From Candidatus Polarisedimenticola svalbardensis (GTDB lineage: Bacteria; Acidobacteriota; Polarisedimenticolia; Polarisedimenticolales; Polarisedimenticolaceae): a stretch of DNA of 48,759 nucleotides. The notes under the pieces are model-generated. The model was given only the letters and a program-made list of their open reading frames with translations, did no database searches and had not been told where the DNA came from. Both the position numbers and the translations under genes were made by a program. Below, one piece after another: positions 1 through 6,990 of the stretch. The stretch covers positions 30,768 to 79,526 of the forward strand of contig JACXWD010000004.1 in assembly GCA_014764515.1 (NCBI GenBank). The letters run 5' to 3'. Each line of letters begins with the position of its first letter. The first letter of the stretch is position 1.

Positions 1-192
1 GCCGACCTGGGGACCGTTGCCGTGGGTCACCACCAGGTCGTAGTCCCGGTCCACCAGGTGCATGAGGCACTGGGCGATCTTGTCCGAGTTCCGGACATGA
101 TCCTCGTAGGTCCCTTTTTCGCCCTTGCCGATGAAGGCATGGCCGCCCATGGCGACCATCACCAGCTGCTTGTCCGACTTTTTGATATTCAC
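1..192 (-). CDS. arcC: Carbamate kinase, 5' part (cut by the window edge)
   Basis: Only the first 64 codons lie in the window. Carbamate kinase makes ATP from carbamoyl phosphate and ADP, the last step of the arginine deiminase or other carbamoyl-phosphate-yielding catabolic routes, in the cytoplasm. Two family signatures are visible: MVAMGGHAFIGKG near residue 12, matching the amino-acid-kinase start (usually ALGGNAL), and VVTHGNGPQVG at the cut edge, the carbamate kinase signature. I took the GTG at 192; it has no clear ribosome site, and an ATG twelve codons in is possible but would cut into the first strand. The usual Asn after GG is His here. The gene is divergent from the dehydrogenase at 226. 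The family call is firm; the start is not. Confidence 0.85.
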   Translation of the reverse strand, partial: MNIKKSDKQLVMVAMGGHAFIGKGEKGTYEDHVRNSDKIAQCLMHLVDRDYDLVVTHGNGPQVG

Positions 193-225
193 GCTACTAT
201 TGTAGGTCCAGGTGGAGGGTAAGTC

Positions 226-927
226 ATGGATTCTATCGTTCTTGTCACCGGCGCCGCCAGAGGGCTGGGCCTTGAGATGTGCCGCCAGTTGCTTGCGGAG
301 GGCCGAATGGTGGTCGCCGCTCCCAGAAAAGCAGGGGAACCGGAGCTTGAGCGATTATCCGAGGAGTCCGGCGGCCGGCTCCACATTGTTCCGATGGATG
401 TGGGCGACGAAGACTCCATCCGCAGCGCCGCCGGCCGGATCGCAGGGCTGGTGGACCGGATCGACATCCTGATCAACAACGCCGGGGTCTACCCGAAGAT
501 CGGGACGGTATCGTCCGGCATCGACTCCGCCGAAATGATCCGGGCGTTCCGGATCAATACGCTGGGCCCGATGCACGTTGTAACCGCCCTGCTGCCGCTG
601 TTGCGCAAGGGCAAGGACCGCAAGCTGGCCCAGATCACCAGCAAGATGGGCTCCATCGACGACAACACGTCCGGCGGATCCTATGCCTACCGCGTTTCCA
701 AGGCGGCCCTGAACATGGCGGTAAAAAACCTGGCTCACGAATTCGGCCCCGAAGGTTTTATCGCGCTGACCATCCATCCGGGATGGGTCCAGACCCGGAT
801 GGGTACCGACGCCGCGCCGCTGGATCTCGGACCTGGTGTTGCGGATATTTTGAAAACGATCGAGGAAGCGACGGAGTCGGACAACGGCACGTTTATCGGG
901 CCGGGGCAGGAGCGCCTTCCCTGGTGA
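226..927 (+). CDS. Short-chain dehydrogenase/reductase (CsgA/sniffer-like)
   Basis: This 233-residue protein is a classical NAD(P)-dependent SDR. TGAARGLG at residues 8-15 is the cofactor glycine motif, NNAG is at 84-87, and the catalytic pair is Tyr155 and Lys159 (YRVSK). Ser139 or Ser143 would be the catalytic serine. The C-terminal PGWVQTRMG segment is typical of the C-factor/sniffer carbonyl reductase group, which acts on small carbonyl substrates; the real substrate cannot be read from sequence. GGAGGG at 214-219 sits six bases before the ATG, so the start is well supported. Its 3' end overlaps the convergent manA gene by 35 bases. Confidence 0.9.
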   Translation: MDSIVLVTGAARGLGLEMCRQLLAEGRMVVAAPRKAGEPELERLSEESGGRLHIVPMDVGDEDSIRSAAGRIAGLVDRIDILINNAGVYPKIGTVSSGIDSAEMIRAFRINTLGPMHVVTALLPLLRKGKDRKLAQITSKMGSIDDNTSGGSYAYRVSKAALNMAVKNLAHEFGPEGFIALTIHPGWVQTRMGTDAAPLDLGPGVADILKTIEEATESDNGTFIGPGQERLPW

Positions 928-1939
928 ACCCGATGGCCAGGAGCTTCGCCTCCGACTCGCACCGGATTGCTCCGAGACAAGCGGCCGGCACGAGGATCGT
1001 CTGGCCGGGATGGAAGCGGTCCATCCCCGACGCCAGTTCCCCTGCCAGCACCATGAGCACATGGCACGCGTTCCCAGGTTCAGGGTGGGCAGCCGATTCA
1101 CCGGTCTCAAGGCACAACTCCCACAGGTCATAGAACCGGTTCTTCACAAGGCGCCCTTTGCGCTCCCCTTCCGGGAGCCGGGTTCCTGCCGCAGCCGGCG
1201 CCAGGTCGGCGCATTCAAGGGCCTGCTCCACATGGAGCTGTCGTTCCGGTCTGCGGGGATAGCGGTGACTCCAGTCATACAAACGGAACGTGGTGTCGCT
1301 GGGAGTCTGGACTTCGACCAGAGTCACGCCGGCGCCCAGGGCGTGGACCGTACCACTGGGGAGATCGTGGCAGTCTCCGGCCTGCACCGGAATCGAATGC
1401 AGGACATCCACCATCCTGCCCCGCTCCACCGCCTCGCGGAGAGCCTGCCGGTCTACACCCGGTTTCAGTCCTTTGTAGATCAAGGCGCCAGGCTCGGCGT
1501 CCAGGATGTACCAGCTCTCGGTTTTGAGGTGGGCGTCCGGATGGGCGGCGGCGTACGCCGGGCTGGGATGAACCTGGACCGAAAGGTGCTCACCTGCATC
1601 AAGGTACTTCAGCAGCAGCGGGAATCCACCTGCGGCGGTGCGGCTCAGATCGCCCATGAGCCGCTTTCCCCATTTCCCCATCGCCTCATGCAGAGAGGAC
1701 CCGGCCAGCATGCCGTTGTCGATGACAGACCGGGCGGCCTCGCCGCCCCCGCCACCCGGTGAAGTGGCGGCCAGGTCTGCCAATTCCCAGCTTTCTCCGA
1801 TTTTCCCGGATTCCGGCAGCACCTTCCCGAACCGGCCGAGATTACGCCTGCCCCAGACCTTCTCCTTGAAGATCGGGCGAAAGGCGATCGGGTGTACTCG
1901 GGGGATAGCCACAATGGAAAAAGAGTAGCACGGTTCCAT
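893..1939 (-). CDS. manA: Mannose-6-phosphate isomerase, class I
   Basis: This protein of about 348 residues interconverts mannose 6-phosphate and fructose 6-phosphate, feeding GDP-mannose and glycan synthesis. Seen: an N-terminal FRPIFKEKVWG, the zinc-site stretch LSVQVHPSPAYAA followed by KTESWYIL, and the cupin motif LPSGTVHALGAGVTLVEVQ. The length and motifs match the short Bacillus-type ManA. I chose the ATG at 1939; a GTG nine codons further in (VAIPRVHPIAF) is a real alternative because neither has a good ribosome site. The frame stays open far upstream to 2743, but that part is antisense to the aminotransferase gene. Its start is 39 bases from the divergent start at 1979. Confidence 0.9.
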   Translation of the reverse strand: MEPCYSFSIVAIPRVHPIAFRPIFKEKVWGRRNLGRFGKVLPESGKIGESWELADLAATSPGGGGGEAARSVIDNGMLAGSSLHEAMGKWGKRLMGDLSRTAAGGFPLLLKYLDAGEHLSVQVHPSPAYAAAHPDAHLKTESWYILDAEPGALIYKGLKPGVDRQALREAVERGRMVDVLHSIPVQAGDCHDLPSGTVHALGAGVTLVEVQTPSDTTFRLYDWSHRYPRRPERQLHVEQALECADLAPAAAGTRLPEGERKGRLVKNRFYDLWELCLETGESAAHPEPGNACHVLMVLAGELASGMDRFHPGQTILVPAACLGAIRCESEAKLLAIGFTREGAPAPAR

Positions 1940-1978
1940 CGGCGGAACCGCAGGTCGATCCGTGGTAGATTTGCCGCC

Positions 1979-3685
1979 ATGTCCGCACCAGACCAGACAT
2001 TCGAGGAAGTGGCGACGCTGATCCGTTCCCAGGACATCAGCCGCCGACACCGCTACCCGACGCCGTTCGGCGAACGGTTGGTCTGCTATGCCGATCTGAC
2101 CGCCTCGGGGCGGCACCTGCAGTGCGTCGAGGACTGGATGGCCGGCCTGCGGCCGATGTACGCCAACTCCCACACCCTGGTGTCGTCCACCGGCCGGCTG
2201 GTGACCCGCCTCAGGGAGGAAGCCCGGAACATCATCCATCGCTCGGTGCATGCCGATGATGACGACGTCGTTCTGTTCGTCGGCTCCGGCGCCACCGCAG
2301 CCATCAACAAGCTGGTCGGGCTCCTGGGGTTCCGGATCTCGGAGCCGCTGGAGACCGCCTACCGGTTGTCGGATGCCATCCCGGACCATGAGCGCCCGCT
2401 GGTTTTCCTGGGACCGTACGAACACCACTCCAACGAGCTGCCCTGGATGGAGTCGGTGGCGGACGTGGAAGAGATTCCCCTGACCGGCTGCGGCCGCATC
2501 GATCTCGACCATCTTGAAAAACGCCTTGTGGAAACTACCGGCCGTCCCCTGCGGATCGGCAGCTTCAATGCCGCATCGAACGTTACCGGGATCCTCTCGG
2601 AAGTCAGAGCGATTGCGAAGACACTGCACCGCCACGGCGCACTGGCCTGTTTCGACTACGCCGCCTCGGCGCCGTACGTCCCGATCGACATGCATCCGGC
2701 CGACCCGGAAGAGTCCATCGACGCCCTGTTCCTGTCGCCTCACAAATTCGTCGGCGGCCCCGGCGGGTCCGGCGTGCTGGTAGCCGCCCGCAAAATGTTC
2801 CGAAGCCGCTCCCCGGAGCGCCCTGGTGGCGGCACGGTGGATTACGTGGCCGGTCCGGAGCCGACCGACGTGGATTACGTCCGTTGTCCGTCAGAACGGG
2901 AAGAGGGAGGAACCCCGGCGATCATGGGCGACCTGAGAGCCTCCGCTGCGTTCCTCCTGAAGGACCGGGCCGATGCAGCCGCCATCATGAAACACGAAAT
3001 GGCGATCAGCCGGGCCGCCGTCCAGCGACTGGACCGCCACCCGAAGATACGGATCCTCGGGCCGGTGGAGCCGGACCGCCTGGCGATCCTTTCCATTTCC
3101 ATCCAGGACCTGCACCACGATTTCGCTTCGATCCTTCTGGACCACCTGTTCGGCATCCAGAACCGCTCCGGCTGTTCCTGCGCCGGCCCTTACGGCCATC
3201 GCCTGCTGGACATCCACCGGGACGAATCGGAACGGTTCCGGGCGCTGCTGCGACGAGGTTTCCAGGGGGTCAAACCGGGCTGGGTACGACTCTCCCTGCC
3301 GTGGTACTCCACACCGGAAGAGATCGACTTCATCCTGGAGGCGACCGAGTTCGTCGCCGACCACGGCCTGGACTTCCTGCCGCTCTACGAACACAACTGG
3401 AAAGACGGCATGTGGTGCCACCGGGAGAACGACGTCGGTTGCTCCGGCGGCCCGATCCTGGATATCGAGGCGCTCCTGAAAGCAGCTCACCCGGTACCCT
3501 GCGCCGCCGGGTTCACCGAACGCCAGATCCAGGGAGAACAGGCCGGGTACATCACCGCCGCCCGCAGGATGGCGATCGAACTCCGCGCCCGCTGGGAACG
3601 AGAGCAACCGGTCTGGAACCAGCCGTCAGGCGACGACGAGATCGACGAGCTGGTCTGGTTCAAGTACGTCCACGCCAGCATGTAA
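1979..3685 (+). CDS. Class V aminotransferase, cysteine-desulfurase-like, long form
   Basis: A 568-residue PLP enzyme of the NifS/SufS fold. The PLP lysine is Lys256 in LSPHKFVGGPGGSGVL. SGCSCAGPYGH (Cys399 and Cys401) lies where SufS-type desulfurases carry the catalytic cysteine loop. GSGATAAINKL is the phosphate-binding region. It is about 150 residues longer than SufS. The extra C-terminal part, from about residue 465, contains a small Cys/His cluster (MWCHRENDVGC) and ends in FKYVHASM. No SufB/C/D or IscU genes are nearby, so a general sulfur-supply role is not shown; a lyase or transaminase acting on another amino acid is equally possible. The frame extends 29 codons upstream, but the ATG at 1979 matches the family start. 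Confidence 0.85.
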   Translation: MSAPDQTFEEVATLIRSQDISRRHRYPTPFGERLVCYADLTASGRHLQCVEDWMAGLRPMYANSHTLVSSTGRLVTRLREEARNIIHRSVHADDDDVVLFVGSGATAAINKLVGLLGFRISEPLETAYRLSDAIPDHERPLVFLGPYEHHSNELPWMESVADVEEIPLTGCGRIDLDHLEKRLVETTGRPLRIGSFNAASNVTGILSEVRAIAKTLHRHGALACFDYAASAPYVPIDMHPADPEESIDALFLSPHKFVGGPGGSGVLVAARKMFRSRSPERPGGGTVDYVAGPEPTDVDYVRCPSEREEGGTPAIMGDLRASAAFLLKDRADAAAIMKHEMAISRAAVQRLDRHPKIRILGPVEPDRLAILSISIQDLHHDFASILLDHLFGIQNRSGCSCAGPYGHRLLDIHRDESERFRALLRRGFQGVKPGWVRLSLPWYSTPEEIDFILEATEFVADHGLDFLPLYEHNWKDGMWCHRENDVGCSGGPILDIEALLKAAHPVPCAAGFTERQIQGEQAGYITAARRMAIELRARWEREQPVWNQPSGDDEIDELVWFKYVHASM

Positions 3686-3751
3686 AAATGGGGTCAGGCA
3701 CCTTTTCGCCGCCACAATAGTAAGGCAGCGAAAAGGTGCCTGACCCCATTT
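3686..3751. repeat. REP-like long inverted repeat
   Basis: A perfect 24-base inverted repeat (3686-3709 and 3728-3751) begins one base after the stop codon at 3685. Each arm reads AAATGGGGTCAGGCACC inward and then TTTTCGC. The stem continues with three more pairs after one mismatch, leaving a loop of about ten bases. It sits between two convergent genes. It could end both transcripts as a hairpin, but the arm design (AAATGGGG outer edge) and a second element of the same design at 37258 point to a dispersed REP or mobile element rather than an ordinary terminator. Confidence 0.85.
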
Positions 3752-3759
3752 AGCATTTA

Positions 3760-5199
3760 TCAGCTCACGGCCGCTTCCTTCAATAATTCCCAGCAGCGGC
3801 GAACGTGGTCCATGGTCTGTCTCGGATTGCCGATGGAGACACGGATGGTGTAGCGGTCGTTCAGCTTGGTGTGGGACAGAAAGATGTCACCGCTTTTGTT
3901 GACCTTCGCCATGATCGCTTCATTTAAACTGTCCAGATCGTCCACGTCCTTTGGCGCATAGCGAAAACACAACGTCGCGAACGGCGTGGGCGCCAGCATC
4001 TCCCAGTCCGGCTCGGCTTCGATCCAGGACCGCATCTCCCGGGCCATCTCGACATGATGGCGAACCCTGGCCGCCATACCGTCGCTGCCGAAGTAGCGGA
4101 TCATCATCCACAGTTTCAGTGCGCGGAAACGTCTTCCCAACTGCACACCGTACTCGTTGAAGTTGTGGACTTCACCGGTGTCCGGTGTCTTGATGTACTC
4201 CGGCACCAGGCTGAAGGTGTCCCGGAACTGGTCCCGGTCCCGGAACAGCAGCAGGGAGGCGTCGAACGGGGTGAACATCCATTTGTGGGGGTTGACCACG
4301 ATGGAGTTGGCCCGTTCCCAGCCTTTGAAATGATGCCGAAACTCCTCTGCCAAAGCGGCGGTGCCGGCATAGGCGGCGTCCAGGTGCAGCCAGAGCTTCT
4401 CCCGCTCACAGATATCGGCCAGCCGGTCGGCTGGATCGACGCTGGTGGACGAGGTCGTCCCCAGTGTGCCCACCACGCAGAACGGGATCCAGCCGTTCTC
4501 CCGGTCCTCGGCAATCGCAGCTTCCAGCAGTTCCGGCCGCATGCGGTATTCGGCGTCCGCAGGGATCCTGCGGATGCCGTCCAGGCCGACACCGGTAACG
4601 ATGGCCGCCTTGTCGATGGTCATGTGGGCTTCCGTGGACTGGTACAACCGCAGTCTGCCGGGAAGCTTGCCGGCTGCCAGCCCCGACTGCCGGGCATCCA
4701 GGCCGGGCACCGCATGCCGGGCCACAGTGATGGACAGCAGCGAGGAGATGGAAGCGGTATCGGTGAGCATGCCGTCAAAGAGAGCCGGCAGCCCAAGCAT
4801 TGATCGCAACCACTCCACCGTCCGTTCTTCCACTTCCGTTGAAGCCGGCGCGTTCCGCCAGAACATGACGTTGGAGTTCAGCCCGGCGGCCAGCCACTCC
4901 CCCAGGATCCCCGGCCCTGACGCCACGCTGGGGAAGTACGCCATGAACCCGGGATGCTGCCAGTGGGTGATGTTCGGCTGCACCAGGGTGCGGTAATCCT
5001 GGAGGATGTCGTCCCAGGGCTGGGGCGACGCCGGCGGGTCTTTCGGGATCGAAGCCTTTACATCTCCCGGAGCGATGTCCGGCAGCACCGAATAGGACTC
5101 CAGCTCTTTCAGGTAGTCGGCTATCTGGTCGGCAACCTGGTGGGCCGCCTTGCGGAACTCGTCCGGGTCCATATCACCGTAACGGTTTTTCATAGTCAT
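3760..5199 (-). CDS. PLP-dependent aromatic-L-amino-acid decarboxylase family protein
   Basis: A 479-residue group II decarboxylase. It removes CO2 from an aromatic or related L-amino acid to give an amine. The PLP lysine is Lys306 in VNPHKWMFTPFDAS. Other family marks are the substrate-side stretch THWQHPGFMAYFP, LNSNVMFWRNAPASTEVE and HLDAAYAGTAAL. It resembles plant and bacterial tyrosine/tryptophan decarboxylases, but the substrate cannot be fixed. The ATG at 5199 overlaps the thiL stop in an ATGA, so the two are translationally coupled. The gene ends eight bases from the REP-like repeat. Confidence 0.92.
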   Translation of the reverse strand: MTMKNRYGDMDPDEFRKAAHQVADQIADYLKELESYSVLPDIAPGDVKASIPKDPPASPQPWDDILQDYRTLVQPNITHWQHPGFMAYFPSVASGPGILGEWLAAGLNSNVMFWRNAPASTEVEERTVEWLRSMLGLPALFDGMLTDTASISSLLSITVARHAVPGLDARQSGLAAGKLPGRLRLYQSTEAHMTIDKAAIVTGVGLDGIRRIPADAEYRMRPELLEAAIAEDRENGWIPFCVVGTLGTTSSTSVDPADRLADICEREKLWLHLDAAYAGTAALAEEFRHHFKGWERANSIVVNPHKWMFTPFDASLLLFRDRDQFRDTFSLVPEYIKTPDTGEVHNFNEYGVQLGRRFRALKLWMMIRYFGSDGMAARVRHHVEMAREMRSWIEAEPDWEMLAPTPFATLCFRYAPKDVDDLDSLNEAIMAKVNKSGDIFLSHTKLNDRYTIRVSIGNPRQTMDHVRRCWELLKEAAVS

Positions 5200-6203
5200 G
5201 TTTCCTGGTTGTCGCTCCCGAAATGATCCCAGCCGCCATCGTCCGGTGTGACGTCGGCGCCACCTTCATTAAAACAACGAACTTCGCCTGCTCCCTCGGC
5301 AATCGTTCCGATCACGGTCACCGGACATTCCTCCGCCTTCGCGGCGATGGCGGCCAGTTCCTCCACCGCTTCCGGCGGAGCGGTGAACAGCAGTTCGTAA
5401 TCCTCGCCGCCGGACAGCACCCAGCGCAGAGGATCGATGCCGGTGAATGAGCCGGCTTCCTGTAATGACTCACCGAGATCCATGGCGTTTGTCCGAATCT
5501 CCGCTCCCACACCGGACGCGGTACACAGATGGCCCAGGTCGGCCATCAGACCGTCACTGAGATCGATCATAGCCGTGGCCAGTCCGGAGACTGCGATGGC
5601 CCGACCGGCTTCTACCCGGGCTTGTGGTTCGGAATGGGCCTGGACCAGGTCTGCGAACCGGGTGGTGTCGCCGTCGTATGCCATGACAGCCAGGCCGGCT
5701 GCCGACGATCCGGGGCGACCGGTAACCAGGATGCTGTCACCCGGCTGCGCTCCCGTTCTTCGGATCACCTGCTCCGACGGAACTTCACCTACCAGGGTCA
5801 TGTCGGCCACCAATTCGTCTCCGCCGGACAGGTTGCCGCCGGCGATGCAGGCGCCGTACCTGCCGAGCTCGGACGAAACGCCTCGAACCAGCGCCTCCGA
5901 CGCCTCCTCGTCGAACCCTGCAGGCAACACCAGTGACACGAGGGCAAATCTCGGCGTACCACCCATGGCGGCGATGTCGCTCAGGTTCACCGCCGCCAGG
6001 CGGCGGCCCAGGGCTTCCGGGTCAATGCGGTCCAGCCGGAAGTGCCGGCCGTCCACCAGGGCGTCGCAGGTCATGAGCCACAACCGGCCGTCGCCACCGT
6101 CGAACGCGGCGCAATCGTCTCCGGGACCGATGACCAGATCCCCGGGTGGTCCGGGAAGGAGGTCCCGGAACCGGCGGATCAGATCGAACTCACCCGTAGC
6201 CAA
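5196..6203 (-). CDS. thiL: Thiamine-monophosphate kinase
   Basis: A 335-residue protein that phosphorylates thiamine monophosphate to thiamine diphosphate, the last step of thiamine cofactor synthesis. It has the PurM-like layout: GEFDLIRRF at the start, the metal loop VIGPGDDCAAF, AVNLSDIAAMGGTPRFAL, ATAMIDLSDGLMADLGHL and the C-terminal LSGGEDYELLFT. All are standard ThiL signatures. The start overlaps the end of uppP by 14 bases, and its stop overlaps the decarboxylase start. Thiamine diphosphate is needed by the transketolase encoded at 24920, but no link other than chemistry is shown. Confidence 0.95.
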   Translation of the reverse strand: MATGEFDLIRRFRDLLPGPPGDLVIGPGDDCAAFDGGDGRLWLMTCDALVDGRHFRLDRIDPEALGRRLAAVNLSDIAAMGGTPRFALVSLVLPAGFDEEASEALVRGVSSELGRYGACIAGGNLSGGDELVADMTLVGEVPSEQVIRRTGAQPGDSILVTGRPGSSAAGLAVMAYDGDTTRFADLVQAHSEPQARVEAGRAIAVSGLATAMIDLSDGLMADLGHLCTASGVGAEIRTNAMDLGESLQEAGSFTGIDPLRWVLSGGEDYELLFTAPPEAVEELAAIAAKAEECPVTVIGTIAEGAGEVRCFNEGGADVTPDDGGWDHFGSDNQET

Positions 6204-6990
6204 GGCTGCTCCCGAGGATCAGCACGCCCAGGGCGATGCGATACCACGCAAACATCCGGAAACTGTGGCTGGCCACGTAGCGCAACAGCCAGCGGATCGA
6301 CACCCATGCCACCAGGAAGGAGATCACGAACGAAAGGGACAACCATCCGGCGTCGGACGCTTCCAGGTACTCGAAGTTTTTGAGCAAGTCGTAAATCGTG
6401 GCGGCGAACATCACAGGGATCGCCAGGAAGAACGAGAACTCGGTAGCCGCCTTGCGATTCAGCCCCAGCCCCAGGCCGCCCAGGATCGTTGCTGCGGACC
6501 TTGAGAACCCGGGCCACAGGGCCAGGCACTGGGCGAAGCCGATCCCCAGGGCCTGTTTCCAGGAAACGTTCTCCGCCACCGTGGTCCGTGGCTTCAGCGG
6601 GAGCGATTCCACCACCAGGATCAGGACGGCGCCGGCGATCAGGGCCCATGCCACCGTGATGCTGGAGAAGAGGTGCTCGGAAATATAATCGTGGACCAGG
6701 AGTCCGATCACCGCCGCCGGCAGGAACGCCAGGAACAGGTTGAAGGAAAACCCCCTGGCCTCCCGCCTGCGAGGCAGGTCGGCGACAACCTTGAACAGCC
6801 GCACGCGAAATTCCCACACCACCGAAAGGATCGCACCGAGCTGGATGAAGATGGTGTAGACCTCGGCCCGCTCACCTTCGAACCCCATGAGTGCGTTGGC
6901 GACGATCAGGTGGCCGGTGGAGGAGATCGGTAGGAATTCGGTCAGCCCCTCCACAATCCCGAGAACAATCGCGATCAGCAGCATGGACAT
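6190..6990 (-). CDS. uppP: Undecaprenyl-diphosphate phosphatase (BacA family)
   Basis: A 266-residue multi-spanning membrane protein that dephosphorylates undecaprenyl diphosphate, recycling the lipid carrier for peptidoglycan and O-antigen building; it is linked to bacitracin resistance. Both family motifs are present: EGLTEFLPISSTGH (residues 14-27) and WPGFSRSAATI. Hydrophobic segments spread over the whole length give about seven or eight membrane helices. The ATG at 6990 shares one base with the TGA of the upstream exporter gene (TGATG), and the 3' end overlaps thiL. It belongs to a four-gene minus-strand operon. Confidence 0.96.
   Translation of the reverse strand: MSMLLIAIVLGIVEGLTEFLPISSTGHLIVANALMGFEGERAEVYTIFIQLGAILSVVWEFRVRLFKVVADLPRRREARGFSFNLFLAFLPAAVIGLLVHDYISEHLFSSITVAWALIAGAVLILVVESLPLKPRTTVAENVSWKQALGIGFAQCLALWPGFSRSAATILGGLGLGLNRKAATEFSFFLAIPVMFAATIYDLLKNFEYLEASDAGWLSLSFVISFLVAWVSIRWLLRYVASHSFRMFAWYRIALGVLILGSSLGYG

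Noticed and set aside
1940-2743. N-terminal extension of manA
   Set aside because: The frame stays open but is antisense to the aminotransferase gene and adds nothing like ManA.
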